Assembly (NCBI RefSeq): GCF_019669985.1
Contig: NZ_AP019782.1
Span: forward strand, 1,418,501-1,482,500
DNA length: 64,000 nucleotides
Direction of reading: 5' to 3'
Source of the DNA: Methylogaea oryzae
Lineage (GTDB): Bacteria > Pseudomonadota > Gammaproteobacteria > Methylococcales > Methylococcaceae
The position numbers and the translations under genes are program-made. The notes under the pieces were generated by a model. It made no database searches and was not told the origin of the DNA. It saw only the letters and a list, made by a program, of their open reading frames with translations. Positions 56,146-64,000 of the stretch are shown one piece after another; within the stretch, counting starts at the first letter, position 1, and each line of letters starts with the position of its first letter.

Positions 56146-57036
56146 ATGCAAGTATCGAAAAATCAAAACAATAAAAGCATGCCTTCAGCGGAAGCCACGC
56201 CGGCGACGAAACTGCGGATCATTACAGGCCTGGCCGTCGCCGCGGTGATCGTCCCGGCGGTTTTGTTCCTGCCGACCTTGGGTTTCGTCATCGCGTTCGG
56301 TTTGATCGCCGTGCTGGCCGGTTGGGAATGGTCGAATTTGGCCGGCGTGGAAAATCGTTCCGGGCGGCTGGCGTTCTGTGGGAGCCTGCTGTTGACCATG
56401 GCCAGCTACCATTATTGGCTGGGTTATTTGTTCGACTGGTTCATGTGGCCGGTGTTGGCATGGTGGGTGGCCTTGGCTATCGCTTTGCGCCAAATGCCGG
56501 GCAAGCTGTTGCAATGGAAGTATCCCGTCGCGGTTAAATTGGCCGTGGGGTATTTCGTTTTGTTGTCGGCCTGGATCATGTTCGTCTGGCTGCACGTGAA
56601 TTTCGGCTCCTACCAGGTGCTGTATTTGCTGGTGCTGATCGCCGTGGCCGATATGGGCGCTTATTTCGTCGGCAAAAATTACGGCTTCAGCAAGTTGATG
56701 CCGGAAATCAGCCCGGGCAAGACGGTGGAAGGGCTGTACGGCGCTTTGGGCGCGGCCGCATTGCTGGCGTTGCTGGTCGGCGGGTATTTCTACCTCATCG
56801 CCGAAAAGTGGTCGGGCATGGTGTTTGCCGACTTCTTGTTATTGTCCGTCATGACGGTGCTGGCTTCGATTTGCGGCGACTTGTTCGAAAGCCTGGTGAA
56901 ACGCCTGCGCGGCGTCAAGGACAGCGGCTCCTGGCTGCCCGGCCACGGCGGCGTGCTGGACCGTATCGATAGTTTATTGGCCGCCGTGCCGATGTTTTAT
57001 GCCGGCTGTTACCTGCGGGAGATCTTTTTCCAATGA
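56146..57036 (+). CDS. cdsA: Phosphatidate cytidylyltransferase
   Basis: Makes CDP-diacylglycerol from phosphatidate and CTP. 296-residue polytopic protein with about eight membrane segments and the C-terminal signature [17 protein letters not shown] ... [14 protein letters not shown] shorter start at 56179 ([11 protein letters not shown]) is possible, as no strong ribosome binding site is seen at 56146. Its stop overlaps the dxr start (ATGA). Confidence 0.96.
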   Translation: MQVSKNQNNKSMPSAEATPATKLRIITGLAVAAVIVPAVLFLPTLGFVIAFGLIAVLAGWEWSNLAGVENRSGRLAFCGSLLLTMASYHYWLGYLFDWFMWPVLAWWVALAIALRQMPGKLLQWKYPVAVKLAVGYFVLLSAWIMFVWLHVNFGSYQVLYLLVLIAVADMGAYFVGKNYGFSKLMPEISPGKTVEGLYGALGAAALLALLVGGYFYLIAEKWSGMVFADFLLLSVMTVLASICGDLFESLVKRLRGVKDSGSWLPGHGGVLDRIDSLLAAVPMFYAGCYLREIFFQ

Positions 57037-58217
57037 AGGGCATTTGCATACTCGGCTCCACCGGCTCCATCGGTGTCAGCACCCTGGACGTGGTGGGTCG
57101 CCACCCCGGCCTGTATCGCGTGGTGGCGCTAACCGCCAATAAAAACGGCGATCTGCTGTTCGAGCAGTGCCAGCGCCATCATCCGGAATACGCGGTGTTG
57201 CTGGATCCCGCCCAGGCGGAGAATTTCGCCGAGCGCTTGCGAGCGGCCGGCGTGACCGGCACGAAGGTGCTGACTGGCACCGACGCGCTGCAAGAAGTGG
57301 CGTCCTTGCCGCAGGTGGATAGTGTCATGGCCGCCATCGTCGGCGCCGCGGGCTTGCTTCCTACGCTGGCGGCGGCCAAGGCCGGCAAGCATGTGTTGCT
57401 CGCCAATAAAGAGGCCTTGGTCATGTCCGGCCCGTTGTTCATGCAGGAAGTGACCCGTTCCAACGCCGTGTTGTTGCCCATCGACAGCGAGCACAACGCC
57501 ATTTTTCAGTGCATGCCGGCCAATTACCGGGCCGGCGTGCGCGCCAAGTCGGCGCGGCGCATTTTGCTCACCGCCTCCGGCGGCCCGTTCCTCAAAACGC
57601 CCCTGGACGCGTTGCACGACGTGACGCCGGATCAGGCCTGCGCTCATCCCAAGTGGGAGATGGGGCGCAAGATTTCGGTGGATTCCGCCACCATGATGAA
57701 CAAGGGCCTGGAGTTGATCGAGGCTTGCTTGCTGTTCGATATGGAGCCGGACGACGTGCAGGTGGTGATCCACCCGCAAAGCATCATCCACTCCCTGGTG
57801 GATTATGTGGACGGTACGGTGCTGGCGCAGATGGGCAACCCCGATATGCGCGTCCCCATCGCCCACGCCATGGCGTGGCCGGATCGTTTCGAGTCCGGCG
57901 TGGAACCGTTGGACTTGTTCGCCGTCAAACAGTTGAATTTCGAAGCGCCCGATTTCGTGCGTTTCCCCTGCTTGCGACTGGCCTACGACGCCGCCCGCGC
58001 CGGCGGCATCATGCCGGCGGTGCTCAACGCCGCCAACGAGATTGCGGTGGAATGGTTCCTCGACGGCCGTTTGCGCTTTACCCAAATCCCGGCGGTGATC
58101 GAGCACACTATGGGGTTGTTCAGCGCGGATGCCGCGGATTCCATCGACACGGTGCTGCAGGCGGACGCGGCCGCCAGAGCCAAGGCGCGGGAGTACATCG
58201 GGCAGTTGCCGTCATAA
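57033..58217 (+). CDS. dxr: 1-deoxy-D-xylulose 5-phosphate reductoisomerase
   Basis: Second step of the MEP isoprenoid pathway that supplies farnesyl diphosphate for hopanoids and undecaprenyl phosphate. 394 residues. NADPH site [28 protein letters not shown], active-site [14 protein letters not shown] and [26 protein letters not shown]. Four-base overlap with cdsA. Confidence 0.98.
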   Translation: MKGICILGSTGSIGVSTLDVVGRHPGLYRVVALTANKNGDLLFEQCQRHHPEYAVLLDPAQAENFAERLRAAGVTGTKVLTGTDALQEVASLPQVDSVMAAIVGAAGLLPTLAAAKAGKHVLLANKEALVMSGPLFMQEVTRSNAVLLPIDSEHNAIFQCMPANYRAGVRAKSARRILLTASGGPFLKTPLDALHDVTPDQACAHPKWEMGRKISVDSATMMNKGLELIEACLLFDMEPDDVQVVIHPQSIIHSLVDYVDGTVLAQMGNPDMRVPIAHAMAWPDRFESGVEPLDLFAVKQLNFEAPDFVRFPCLRLAYDAARAGGIMPAVLNAANEIAVEWFLDGRLRFTQIPAVIEHTMGLFSADAADSIDTVLQADAAARAKAREYIGQLPS

Positions 58218-58242
58218 GTCCAAGTTCCTGGGGCCTAACCCT

Positions 58243-59592
58243 ATGCATACCGTATTTTTCTTCCTGCTCGCTTTGGCGATATTGGTCGCCTTCCATGAGT
58301 TCGGCCATTATTGGGTGGCGCGGCGGCTAGGGGTAAAGGTACTGCGCTTTTCGCTGGGGTTCGGCAAGGTTTTATGGCGGTACCGGAAGTCGCCGGAGGA
58401 TACGGAATTCACCTTGTCGGCGATTCCGTTGGGCGGCTACGTGAAAATGGTGGATGAGCGCGAAGGGCCGGTGGCGGAGGCCGATCTGCCGTTCGCCTTC
58501 AACCGTCAGGCGCTGTGGGTTCGCTCGTCCATCGTGGCCGCCGGTCCGCTGTTCAATTTCGGATTGGCGGTGTTGCTTTATTGGCTGGTGTTCGTGGCCG
58601 GCGAAACCGGCATGCGGCCTGTGCTGGGGCCGGTGGCGCCGGCCAGCCTCGCGGCGCAGGCGGGTTTTGTCGAAGGCGACGAGATCGTGTCGGTGGAAAG
58701 TCGCGCGACGCCCACCTGGAGCCAGGTATGGGGCAGTTTGCAATCGTTAGCCACCGATAGCGGCAGCTATCGCATTCAAGTAACCACCGGCGATGGCGAT
58801 ACGGCCGAGCGGGTGCTGGTTGTTCCTCCTGAACTGGCCGGGCATCCTGAGCAACTGGGCCGGGAGCTGGGCTTCAGGCCTTGGGAGCCCAAATTGGCCC
58901 CGGTACTGGACAAAGTCCTGCCGGGCGGCGCGGCGGCGCAAGCCGGCCTGCAGCCGGGGGATCTGGTGGTGGAAGCCGACGGACAGCCGGTGGAAAGCTG
59001 GCGCCAGTGGGTGGAGTACGTGCGGCAACGGCCGGAACAGGCCATCGCGTTGACGGTGGACCGGGAAGGCTTGCAGTTGTCCTTGACCGTGCGCCCCTTC
59101 GCTACCGTCAGCGAAGGCGAGAAGGTCGGTAAAATCGGCGCGACGGTGCGTATTCCTCCGGGGCTGAGCGAGCAAATGCAGGTGGAATACCGTTTGAACC
59201 CGGTTTCCGCCTTGGGCGAGGCGATAGCGCGTACGGCGGAATATTCCTGGCTGACGGTGAAAATGGTGAGCCGGATGTTTGTGGGGCAAGCGGCTTTGGA
59301 CAATCTCAGCGGCCCGATCAGCATCGCGCAATATGCCGGCCAATCCGCCAGCATGGGTTGGTTGCAGTTCGTCAAATTTCTCGCCGTGGTGAGCATCAGT
59401 TTGGGGGTGCTCAATTTATTGCCGGTGCCTGTGCTGGACGGCGGCCATCTGTTTTTCTTCCTGATCGAAGGCGTCAAGGGCAGCCCGTTGTCCGAGCAAG
59501 CCATGGCTGTCAGCCAGCGCATCGGCATGGCGTTTTTGATTTTTCTCATGGGCCTGGCCTTGATGCTGGACTTGCAACGATTGTTAGCGTGA
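58243..59592 (+). CDS. rseP: Site-2 membrane metalloprotease RseP
   Basis: Intramembrane zinc protease of the sigma-E envelope stress cascade. 449 residues from ATG 58243: first membrane helix with HEFGHYW (HExxH), two PDZ domains (around GPVAPASLAAQAGFVEGDEI and VLPGGAAAQAGLQPGDLVVE), and LLPVPVLDGGHLFFFLIEG with the third zinc ligand. The upstream extension to 58129 overlaps dxr in another frame and is rejected. No clear ribosome binding site. In most gammaproteobacteria bamA follows; here it does not. Confidence 0.97.
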   Translation: MHTVFFFLLALAILVAFHEFGHYWVARRLGVKVLRFSLGFGKVLWRYRKSPEDTEFTLSAIPLGGYVKMVDEREGPVAEADLPFAFNRQALWVRSSIVAAGPLFNFGLAVLLYWLVFVAGETGMRPVLGPVAPASLAAQAGFVEGDEIVSVESRATPTWSQVWGSLQSLATDSGSYRIQVTTGDGDTAERVLVVPPELAGHPEQLGRELGFRPWEPKLAPVLDKVLPGGAAAQAGLQPGDLVVEADGQPVESWRQWVEYVRQRPEQAIALTVDREGLQLSLTVRPFATVSEGEKVGKIGATVRIPPGLSEQMQVEYRLNPVSALGEAIARTAEYSWLTVKMVSRMFVGQAALDNLSGPISIAQYAGQSASMGWLQFVKFLAVVSISLGVLNLLPVPVLDGGHLFFFLIEGVKGSPLSEQAMAVSQRIGMAFLIFLMGLALMLDLQRLLA

Positions 59593-59602
59593 TGGATTGT
59601 TA

Positions 59603-60358
59603 ATGCCGATGAAAACTTTCAGTAGATTGATGCTCGCCGCTTTGTTGGCTGTGGCTGTCGCGCCGTTGCGGGCCGACGACAAAGCCATCGCCGACGCCCT
59701 GGAAAAGGTGTTCCCCGGCACGAAGCCGGAGTCCATCACCCCGTCCGAAATACCCGGTCTGTACGAAGTGGTGGTCGGGCCGACGGTGTTCTACATGTCC
59801 GGAGACGGGCGTTACCTCATTCAGGGCAAGATGATCGACGTGGAAGGCCACGCCGACGTCAGCGAGCCGAAGCAAGCGGCGGCGCGGGTGGCCGCGCTGG
59901 CGAAAATCGGCGAAAGCAACATGATCGTGTTTGCCGCCAAGCAGCCGAAATACGTTGTCTCCATCTTCACCGACATCGACTGCGGTTATTGCCGCAAGCT
60001 GCATTCGGAAATCGAGCAATATTTGGCGGAAGGCATCACCGTTCGCTATCTGTTCTTCCCGCGCGCGGGCCGCGATTCCGATTCGTATCGCAAAGCCGTC
60101 TCCGTATGGTGCGCCAAAGACCGTAACGCGGCCTTGACCCGTGCCAAGCGCGACGAAAAAGTCGAGAGCAAGGAATGCGACAACCCGGTGGACGAGCACA
60201 TGTCCCTGGGCATCGCCATGGGCGCTAACGGTACGCCGATGATCGTCACCGAAGGCGGCGAAATCATCCCCGGCTACGTCAACGCCAAGCAACTGGCCAA
60301 GATGCTGGCTTACGAAAAATCCAACCGCAAGCCGGACGCCAAAGACAAGCGCTCGTAA
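59603..60358 (+). CDS. dsbC: DsbC-like thiol:disulfide interchange protein
   Basis: Periplasmic disulfide isomerase. About 251 residues: signal peptide (LMLAALLAVAVAPLRA), N-terminal dimerisation domain (TPSEIPGLYEVVVGPTVFYM), and a thioredoxin fold with CGYC (about 127-130) and the cis-Pro segment NGTPMIV. Two further cysteines (VWCAKD, ECDNP) match the structural disulfide of DsbC. Two starts are possible (59603 or 59609); neither has a good ribosome binding site. It begins 11 bases after rseP and may be co-transcribed. Confidence 0.93.
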   Translation: MPMKTFSRLMLAALLAVAVAPLRADDKAIADALEKVFPGTKPESITPSEIPGLYEVVVGPTVFYMSGDGRYLIQGKMIDVEGHADVSEPKQAAARVAALAKIGESNMIVFAAKQPKYVVSIFTDIDCGYCRKLHSEIEQYLAEGITVRYLFFPRAGRDSDSYRKAVSVWCAKDRNAALTRAKRDEKVESKECDNPVDEHMSLGIAMGANGTPMIVTEGGEIIPGYVNAKQLAKMLAYEKSNRKPDAKDKRS

Positions 60359-60381
60359 ACGCTTCCGCGACGTTCAACCCG

Positions 60382-60405
60382 ATTCGCCCCCGCTGAGGGG
60401 GCGAG
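60382..60405 (+). terminator. Possible terminator hairpin after dsbC
   Basis: TCGCCCC and GGGGCGA form a short GC stem; the following sequence is pyrimidine-rich (CTCC, CCCTTTCTCTTTTT) without an immediate T-run. The region 60359-60535 holds no gene. Confidence 0.4.
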
Positions 60406-60535
60406 TCTCCTCATCCGTCCCTTTCTCTTTTTCCCCGCTGCTCGGCCGCCTACGGCAAGGCCGACGGGTTTTTTCGCGCAAATCCACCGCGGTAACGAGG
60501 GGCGGCATCGCCGTGCCCCCGAAGGCGGGGCGCGC

Positions 60536-61264
60536 TCAGCAGTTTTCTAGGCGATAGCCTTCGGGCGTCCAGCACGACACGGATCCTTGGTCGTCCCATT
60601 CGGCCAATACAAAACGCTGGACCGGGGCTCCATCCAGCTGGAAGTCGTGCACCGCCGGGCGGTGGGTGTGGCCGTGGATGAGGCGGGTGGCGCCGTGCCG
60701 TTGCATGGTTTCCCGCACTGTGTCCTGGTTGACGTCCATGATTTCCCCGCTTTTTTTGGATTTGTGCCAGTAGCTGCGCAGGCGATACCAGCGGGCGCCC
60801 AGCAGGCGCAGCAGAAGCGGCTTTCCCAGGATGTTGTCGCGCCACTCCGCCGTGCGGCTTAGGGCGCGGAAGGCCAGGTAGGGCAGGTCGTCGCTGCACA
60901 ATAGGTCGCCGTGCATGAGTAGGGTGGGGGTGCCGTACAGGTCTATGACGGCATGGTCGGGCAGGGGGCGGCAGCCGGTTTCCCGCAGGAAGCGCTCGCC
61001 GATGAGGAAGTCGCGGTTGCCGTGCTGGTAATAGATTTCCGTGCCGGAATCGCTCAAGGCGCGTAGAGCGCGCTTGACGGCGCGGTTGGGCGGGGTGTTG
61101 TCGTCGTCGCCGACCCAGGCGTCGAACAGGTCGCCGAGGATGTACAGGCGTTCAGCCTGCGGGGCGCGGTGTCGCAGGAACTGCAGAAAGCGCCGGACCG
61201 TGGCACGGCGGCCGGCGCTTAAATGCAGGTCTGAAATGAAAAGGCTTTCTTTCCGTTTCGGCAA
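60536..61264 (-). CDS. lpxH: UDP-2,3-diacylglucosamine diphosphatase
   Basis: Lipid A pathway pyrophosphatase producing lipid X. 242 residues of the calcineurin-like fold: SDLHLS, ILGDLFDAWVGDDD, GNRDFLIG, LLMHGDLLCSDD, IHGHTHRPAVH, all metal-binding blocks intact. The start is TTG at 61264 (MPKRKESLFISDLHLS), the only start before the first catalytic block; it lies seven bases after the cyclophilin stop, so the genes are probably coupled. The ppi-lpxH pairing is common in gammaproteobacteria. Confidence 0.96.
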   Translation of the reverse strand: MPKRKESLFISDLHLSAGRRATVRRFLQFLRHRAPQAERLYILGDLFDAWVGDDDNTPPNRAVKRALRALSDSGTEIYYQHGNRDFLIGERFLRETGCRPLPDHAVIDLYGTPTLLMHGDLLCSDDLPYLAFRALSRTAEWRDNILGKPLLLRLLGARWYRLRSYWHKSKKSGEIMDVNQDTVRETMQRHGATRLIHGHTHRPAVHDFQLDGAPVQRFVLAEWDDQGSVSCWTPEGYRLENC

Positions 61265-61271
61265 GGAAAGC

Positions 61272-61871
61272 TTACTCGCTGACCACGCTGGCTTTTTCGA
61301 TCTGCACCATGGTCTTGGGCACGTCGGTGGGGAACGGGCCGCCGCGGCCGGTGGGGATTTTCGCCATGGCGTCTACCACGTCCATGCCTTCCACCACTTC
61401 GCCGAATACGGCATAACCCCAGCCTTGCGGCGTCGGGCTTTTGTGGTCCAGGAAGCCGTTATCGACCAGGTTGATGAAGAACTGGGCGGTGGCCGAGTGG
61501 GGGTCGGAGGTGCGGGCCATGGCGATGGTGCCGCGCTTGTTTTTCAAGCCGTTGTCGGCTTCGTTCTTGATGGGGGCGTGGGTTTTTTTCTGTTCGAAAT
61601 CGCTGTCGAAGCCGCCGCCCTGGGCCATGAAGCCGGAAATGATGCGGTGGAAGATGGTGCCGTCGTAAAAACCTTCCTTCACGTAAGCCAGGAAATTTTC
61701 GGTGGACGCCGGCGCGTGCTGGCTATCGAGCCGAATGACGATATCGCCTTGGGTGGTTTGCAGTTTGACGGTAGGTGCGGTGTTTGACATGGATGAACCC
61801 GATGGAGCCGCGTTGACGCAAAGCCTTGCGCCGAGCAGCGTGATGAAAAGAACGGTACGAAGGACTTGCAT
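61272..61871 (-). CDS. Peptidyl-prolyl cis-trans isomerase, cyclophilin type
   Basis: 199 residues. The cyclophilin core ([59 protein letters not shown]) is complete. ATG 61871 gives a signal peptide ([20 protein letters not shown]), suggesting a periplasmic PpiA-type enzyme. A second in-frame ATG at 61788 ([10 protein letters not shown]) would give a cytoplasmic PpiB-type form. Both starts have weak ribosome binding sites, so location is uncertain or dual. Confidence 0.9.
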   Translation of the reverse strand: MQVLRTVLFITLLGARLCVNAAPSGSSMSNTAPTVKLQTTQGDIVIRLDSQHAPASTENFLAYVKEGFYDGTIFHRIISGFMAQGGGFDSDFEQKKTHAPIKNEADNGLKNKRGTIAMARTSDPHSATAQFFINLVDNGFLDHKSPTPQGWGYAVFGEVVEGMDVVDAMAKIPTGRGGPFPTDVPKTMVQIEKASVVSE

Positions 61872-61983
61872 AGTGGTGTGCGCCTGTTCGACCTGGACAG
61901 TGGAGTCCACCCACCTCGGGCGGACGTTGCCCCCATTTTAATGCATCGCTGCTTAGGGGGCGAATCGGCCGGCGGTTTTGTCG

Positions 61984-62619
61984 TCAAAAGTCGTATTGAT
62001 ATAAGGGGTCGAGGTCGGCATCGGCGTCCAGCGTCGCCAATTCTTTGATGATCCCGTCGTTGAGCCCGTAGACCCAACCGTGCAAACGCGGTCCGTTGCG
62101 GGTTTTCCAGGCTTTTTGAACGATCGAGGTGTGGGCCAGGTTTTGCACTTGCTCGATCACGTTCAACTCCACTAAGCGGTTCACGCGTTCTTCCTGGGTG
62201 GGAAGCTGGGCGATTTCGATGCGGTGCAGGCGATAGGTGTCCTTGATGTGCTTGAGCCACTTATTGGCGATCATGATATCCGGCTGCTGTTTGTTCAGGG
62301 CGGCGGTGATGCCGCCGCAGCCGTAATGGCCGCAGACGATGACGTGTTTGACCTGGAGTACGTCGACGGCGTATTGCAGCACGCTGAGCATGTTGATGTC
62401 GCTGGTGACGACCAGGTTGGCGATGTTGCGGTGGACGAAGAGGGTGCCCGGGTCGCTGGCGGTGATCCGGTCAGCGGCGACGCGGCTGTCCGAGCAGCCG
62501 ATCCATAGGAATTCGGGAGTTTGGACGCGGCTGAGCCGTTGGAAAAAGGCGGGGTCTTGTTGCAGTTTTTCCTGGGCCCAGGCTTTGTTTTCCAGCAACA
62601 GGCGTTCGATATTGGTCAT
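61984..62619 (-). CDS. can: Beta-class carbonic anhydrase
   Basis: Zinc enzyme interconverting CO2 and bicarbonate in the cytoplasm. 211 residues with zinc ligands Cys42 and Asp44 (WIGCSDSRVAAD), His98 and Cys101 (VCGHYGCGG). Close to E. coli Can (220). It starts 12 bases after the SulP transporter stop, forming a probable two-gene operon for inorganic carbon. Confidence 0.96.
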   Translation of the reverse strand: MTNIERLLLENKAWAQEKLQQDPAFFQRLSRVQTPEFLWIGCSDSRVAADRITASDPGTLFVHRNIANLVVTSDINMLSVLQYAVDVLQVKHVIVCGHYGCGGITAALNKQQPDIMIANKWLKHIKDTYRLHRIEIAQLPTQEERVNRLVELNVIEQVQNLAHTSIVQKAWKTRNGPRLHGWVYGLNDGIIKELATLDADADLDPLYQYDF

Positions 62620-62631
62620 GGCGGCGTTTCC

Positions 62632-64000
62632 TCAATGGGCTGAGTGGATGGCGGACGTGTCGTGGGTGAGATGGAAACCTTCCAGTTCCACGGTGGTATT
62701 GGTTTCGGTGGCGGCGAGCATGAAGTCGGTGATGGTTTCCCTTATGTCCTGGTCGATGAACAGGGCGCGGGTGCCGTCGATCACCACGTGGCTGTCGGGC
62801 GGGATACTGGCGAGATAGCCGCGCAGCACGGCCTTGTTGAGGAAGGACACGTCTTTGTGCAAGCGCAGCAAATAATGCTTGTCGTGCTGCGTCAGTGAAA
62901 TCGCGCGATGGAAGTTGGTGCGGATGACGAAATACAAACCGACCGCCATGCCGATCGCCATGCCTTTCAGCAAGTCCGTCAGCAGGATGGCGACGACGGT
63001 GATGGCGAACGGTGCGAGTTGGTTGAAGCCTTTGCGGTACATCTCGATAAACAGCGCGGGCTTGGCCAGCTTGTAGCCGGTCAGCAGCAATATCGCCGCC
63101 AGGGACGCCAGCGGGATCAAGTTGAGGTATCGCGCGAGGAAGACCACGCTGAACAACAGCAATATCCCGTGGATGAAGCAGGACATTTTGCTGTGCCCGC
63201 CGGCATTGACATTGGCGGCGCTACGCACGATGACGGCCGTGATGGGAAGTCCGCCCAACAGGCCGCTGACGATGTTGGCGATGCCTTGCGCTTTTAGTTC
63301 GCGGTTGGTGGGCGCGACCCGTTTCAGCGGATCGAGTTTGTCCACGGCTTCCAGGCTCAGCAGCGTCTCCAGGCTGGCGACGATGGCCAAGGTGGCGGCC
63401 ACGACGTATACGTCCGGATTCAGGAATCGGCTGAAGTCCGGCAGGATGAACTGGCTGGGCAGCTCGCTCGGTCCGGCCAGCAGGGGGAGGTTGACCAAGT
63501 GCTCAGGTGCGATGGCCAGATTGGGCCAAAACTGTTGGCTCAACAGGTGATACGCAATGCCCCAGGCGACCGCCACCAGGGGGCCGGGAAGCGTGCCGAG
63601 CAGGCGGGTGCGCTTGATGAGCGCGGTATCCCACAACAGCATGATGACGATGGCGGTAACGCTGACGATGACCGCGCCGGGGGAGACGGCTTGCAGCGAG
63701 TAAGCGATCTCGGAAAAAGTGGTGTGGGTATCCGCTTGCAGGTAGGTTTCGTCGCCTTCGAAATCGGCGTCGTAACCGACGGCATGGGGAATCTGCTTCA
63801 TGATGAGGATCAGGCCGATGGCGGCGAGCATGCCTTTGATGACCGCCGCGGGGAAATACGCGCCGATGATGCCCGCTTTTAGGAAGCCCAGAGCCAGCTG
63901 GAAGACGCCGGCCACCGTCACGCTGAGCAAGAAGGTTTCGAAGTTGCCCAGTTTGTCGAGGGCGGTGACCACGATGGCGGTGAGGCCCGCCGCGGGGCCG
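62632..64000 (-). CDS. SulP-family anion transporter, 5' end cut by window
   Basis: Membrane transporter of the SulP/SLC26 family. The visible ~455 residues include many membrane helices (GVFQLALGFLKAGIIGAYFP, LLGTLPGPLVAVAWGIAYHL), the family block NIVSGLLGGLPITAVIVRSA, and a C-terminal STAS-like region (VVIDGTRALFIDQDIRETI). The coding frame runs without a start through base 64000, so the N-terminal helices are missing. Pairing with carbonic anhydrase suggests bicarbonate as substrate, but sulfate is possible. Confidence 0.92.
   Translation of the reverse strand, partial: GPAAGLTAIVVTALDKLGNFETFLLSVTVAGVFQLALGFLKAGIIGAYFPAAVIKGMLAAIGLILIMKQIPHAVGYDADFEGDETYLQADTHTTFSEIAYSLQAVSPGAVIVSVTAIVIMLLWDTALIKRTRLLGTLPGPLVAVAWGIAYHLLSQQFWPNLAIAPEHLVNLPLLAGPSELPSQFILPDFSRFLNPDVYVVAATLAIVASLETLLSLEAVDKLDPLKRVAPTNRELKAQGIANIVSGLLGGLPITAVIVRSAANVNAGGHSKMSCFIHGILLLFSVVFLARYLNLIPLASLAAILLLTGYKLAKPALFIEMYRKGFNQLAPFAITVVAILLTDLLKGMAIGMAVGLYFVIRTNFHRAISLTQHDKHYLLRLHKDVSFLNKAVLRGYLASIPPDSHVVIDGTRALFIDQDIRETITDFMLAATETNTTVELEGFHLTHDTSAIHSAH

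Overview
The window is a GC-rich (roughly 60-65% by eye) gammaproteobacterial chromosome segment. Several things together point to a methanotroph of the Methylococcales type, which is an inference rather than proof: a hopanoid cluster that pairs a eukaryote-like squalene synthase with squalene-hopene cyclase, a CopC/CopD copper pair attached to it, and the gammaproteobacterial arrangements rpsB-tsf-pyrH-frr-uppS-cdsA-dxr-rseP, map-glnD and epmB/efp/epmA.

Layout. (1) 1-2532: EF-P and its modification enzymes (epmB partial, efp, epmA). (2) 2576-28012, all on the minus strand: a complete extracellular contractile injection system (eCIS, of the Afp/PVC/MAC class). It reads from a DUF4255 cap-type protein at 28012 down through an unknown 262-aa protein, sheath, two tube proteins, an Afp5-type tube initiator, a DUF5908 peptide, a LysM hub protein, a VgrG-like spike, an unlisted 54-aa peptide, a gp25 wedge, a spike-tip protein, a large wedge protein, a tail fibre, a second large wedge protein, a tape measure and an AAA+ ATPase. 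It ends with three likely cargo genes: a DUF4157 protein, an M15 peptidase with a peptidoglycan-binding domain, and a second DUF4157 protein with an additional C-terminal HEFGHH zincin. (3) 28666-31738: an AMP/thymidine-phosphorylase-like gene coupled to a PRPP-synthetase-like gene, then a Uma2-family nuclease-like gene. (4) 31740-33300: a repeat-rich, lower-GC patch with a GIY-YIG/DUF4357 gene. (5) 33520-35655: CysZ-like membrane protein, zinc-dependent phospholipase C-like protein and a small exported protein. (6) 35724-48326: copper (copD, copC) and hopanoid genes (hpnO, hpnN, hpnG, shc, squalene synthase on minus; hpnH, hpnB divergent on plus). (7) 48364-59592: glnD and map on minus, then the translation and envelope-precursor run rpsB to rseP on plus. 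(8) 59603-64000: a DsbC-like protein, then lpxH, a cyclophilin, a beta carbonic anhydrase and a SulP transporter cut by the window end.

How the genes work together. The eCIS locus encodes all parts needed for a free contractile particle (sheath, tube, spike, baseplate, fibre, length control, assembly ATPase) plus candidate toxins. The hopanoid block covers farnesyl diphosphate to squalene (sqs), hopene (shc), adenosylhopane (hpnH), ribosylhopane (hpnG), aminobacteriohopanetriol (hpnO), a glycosyltransferase (hpnB) and transport to the outer membrane (hpnN). dxr and uppS nearby supply isoprenoid precursors and use them. Carbonic anhydrase next to SulP suggests bicarbonate handling.

The most unusual material is in the eCIS locus: the two DUF4157 cargo proteins with unrelated C-termini, the 54-aa coupled peptide, the repeat-bearing wedge protein and the enlarged sheath. 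No tRNA, rRNA or CRISPR array was seen.
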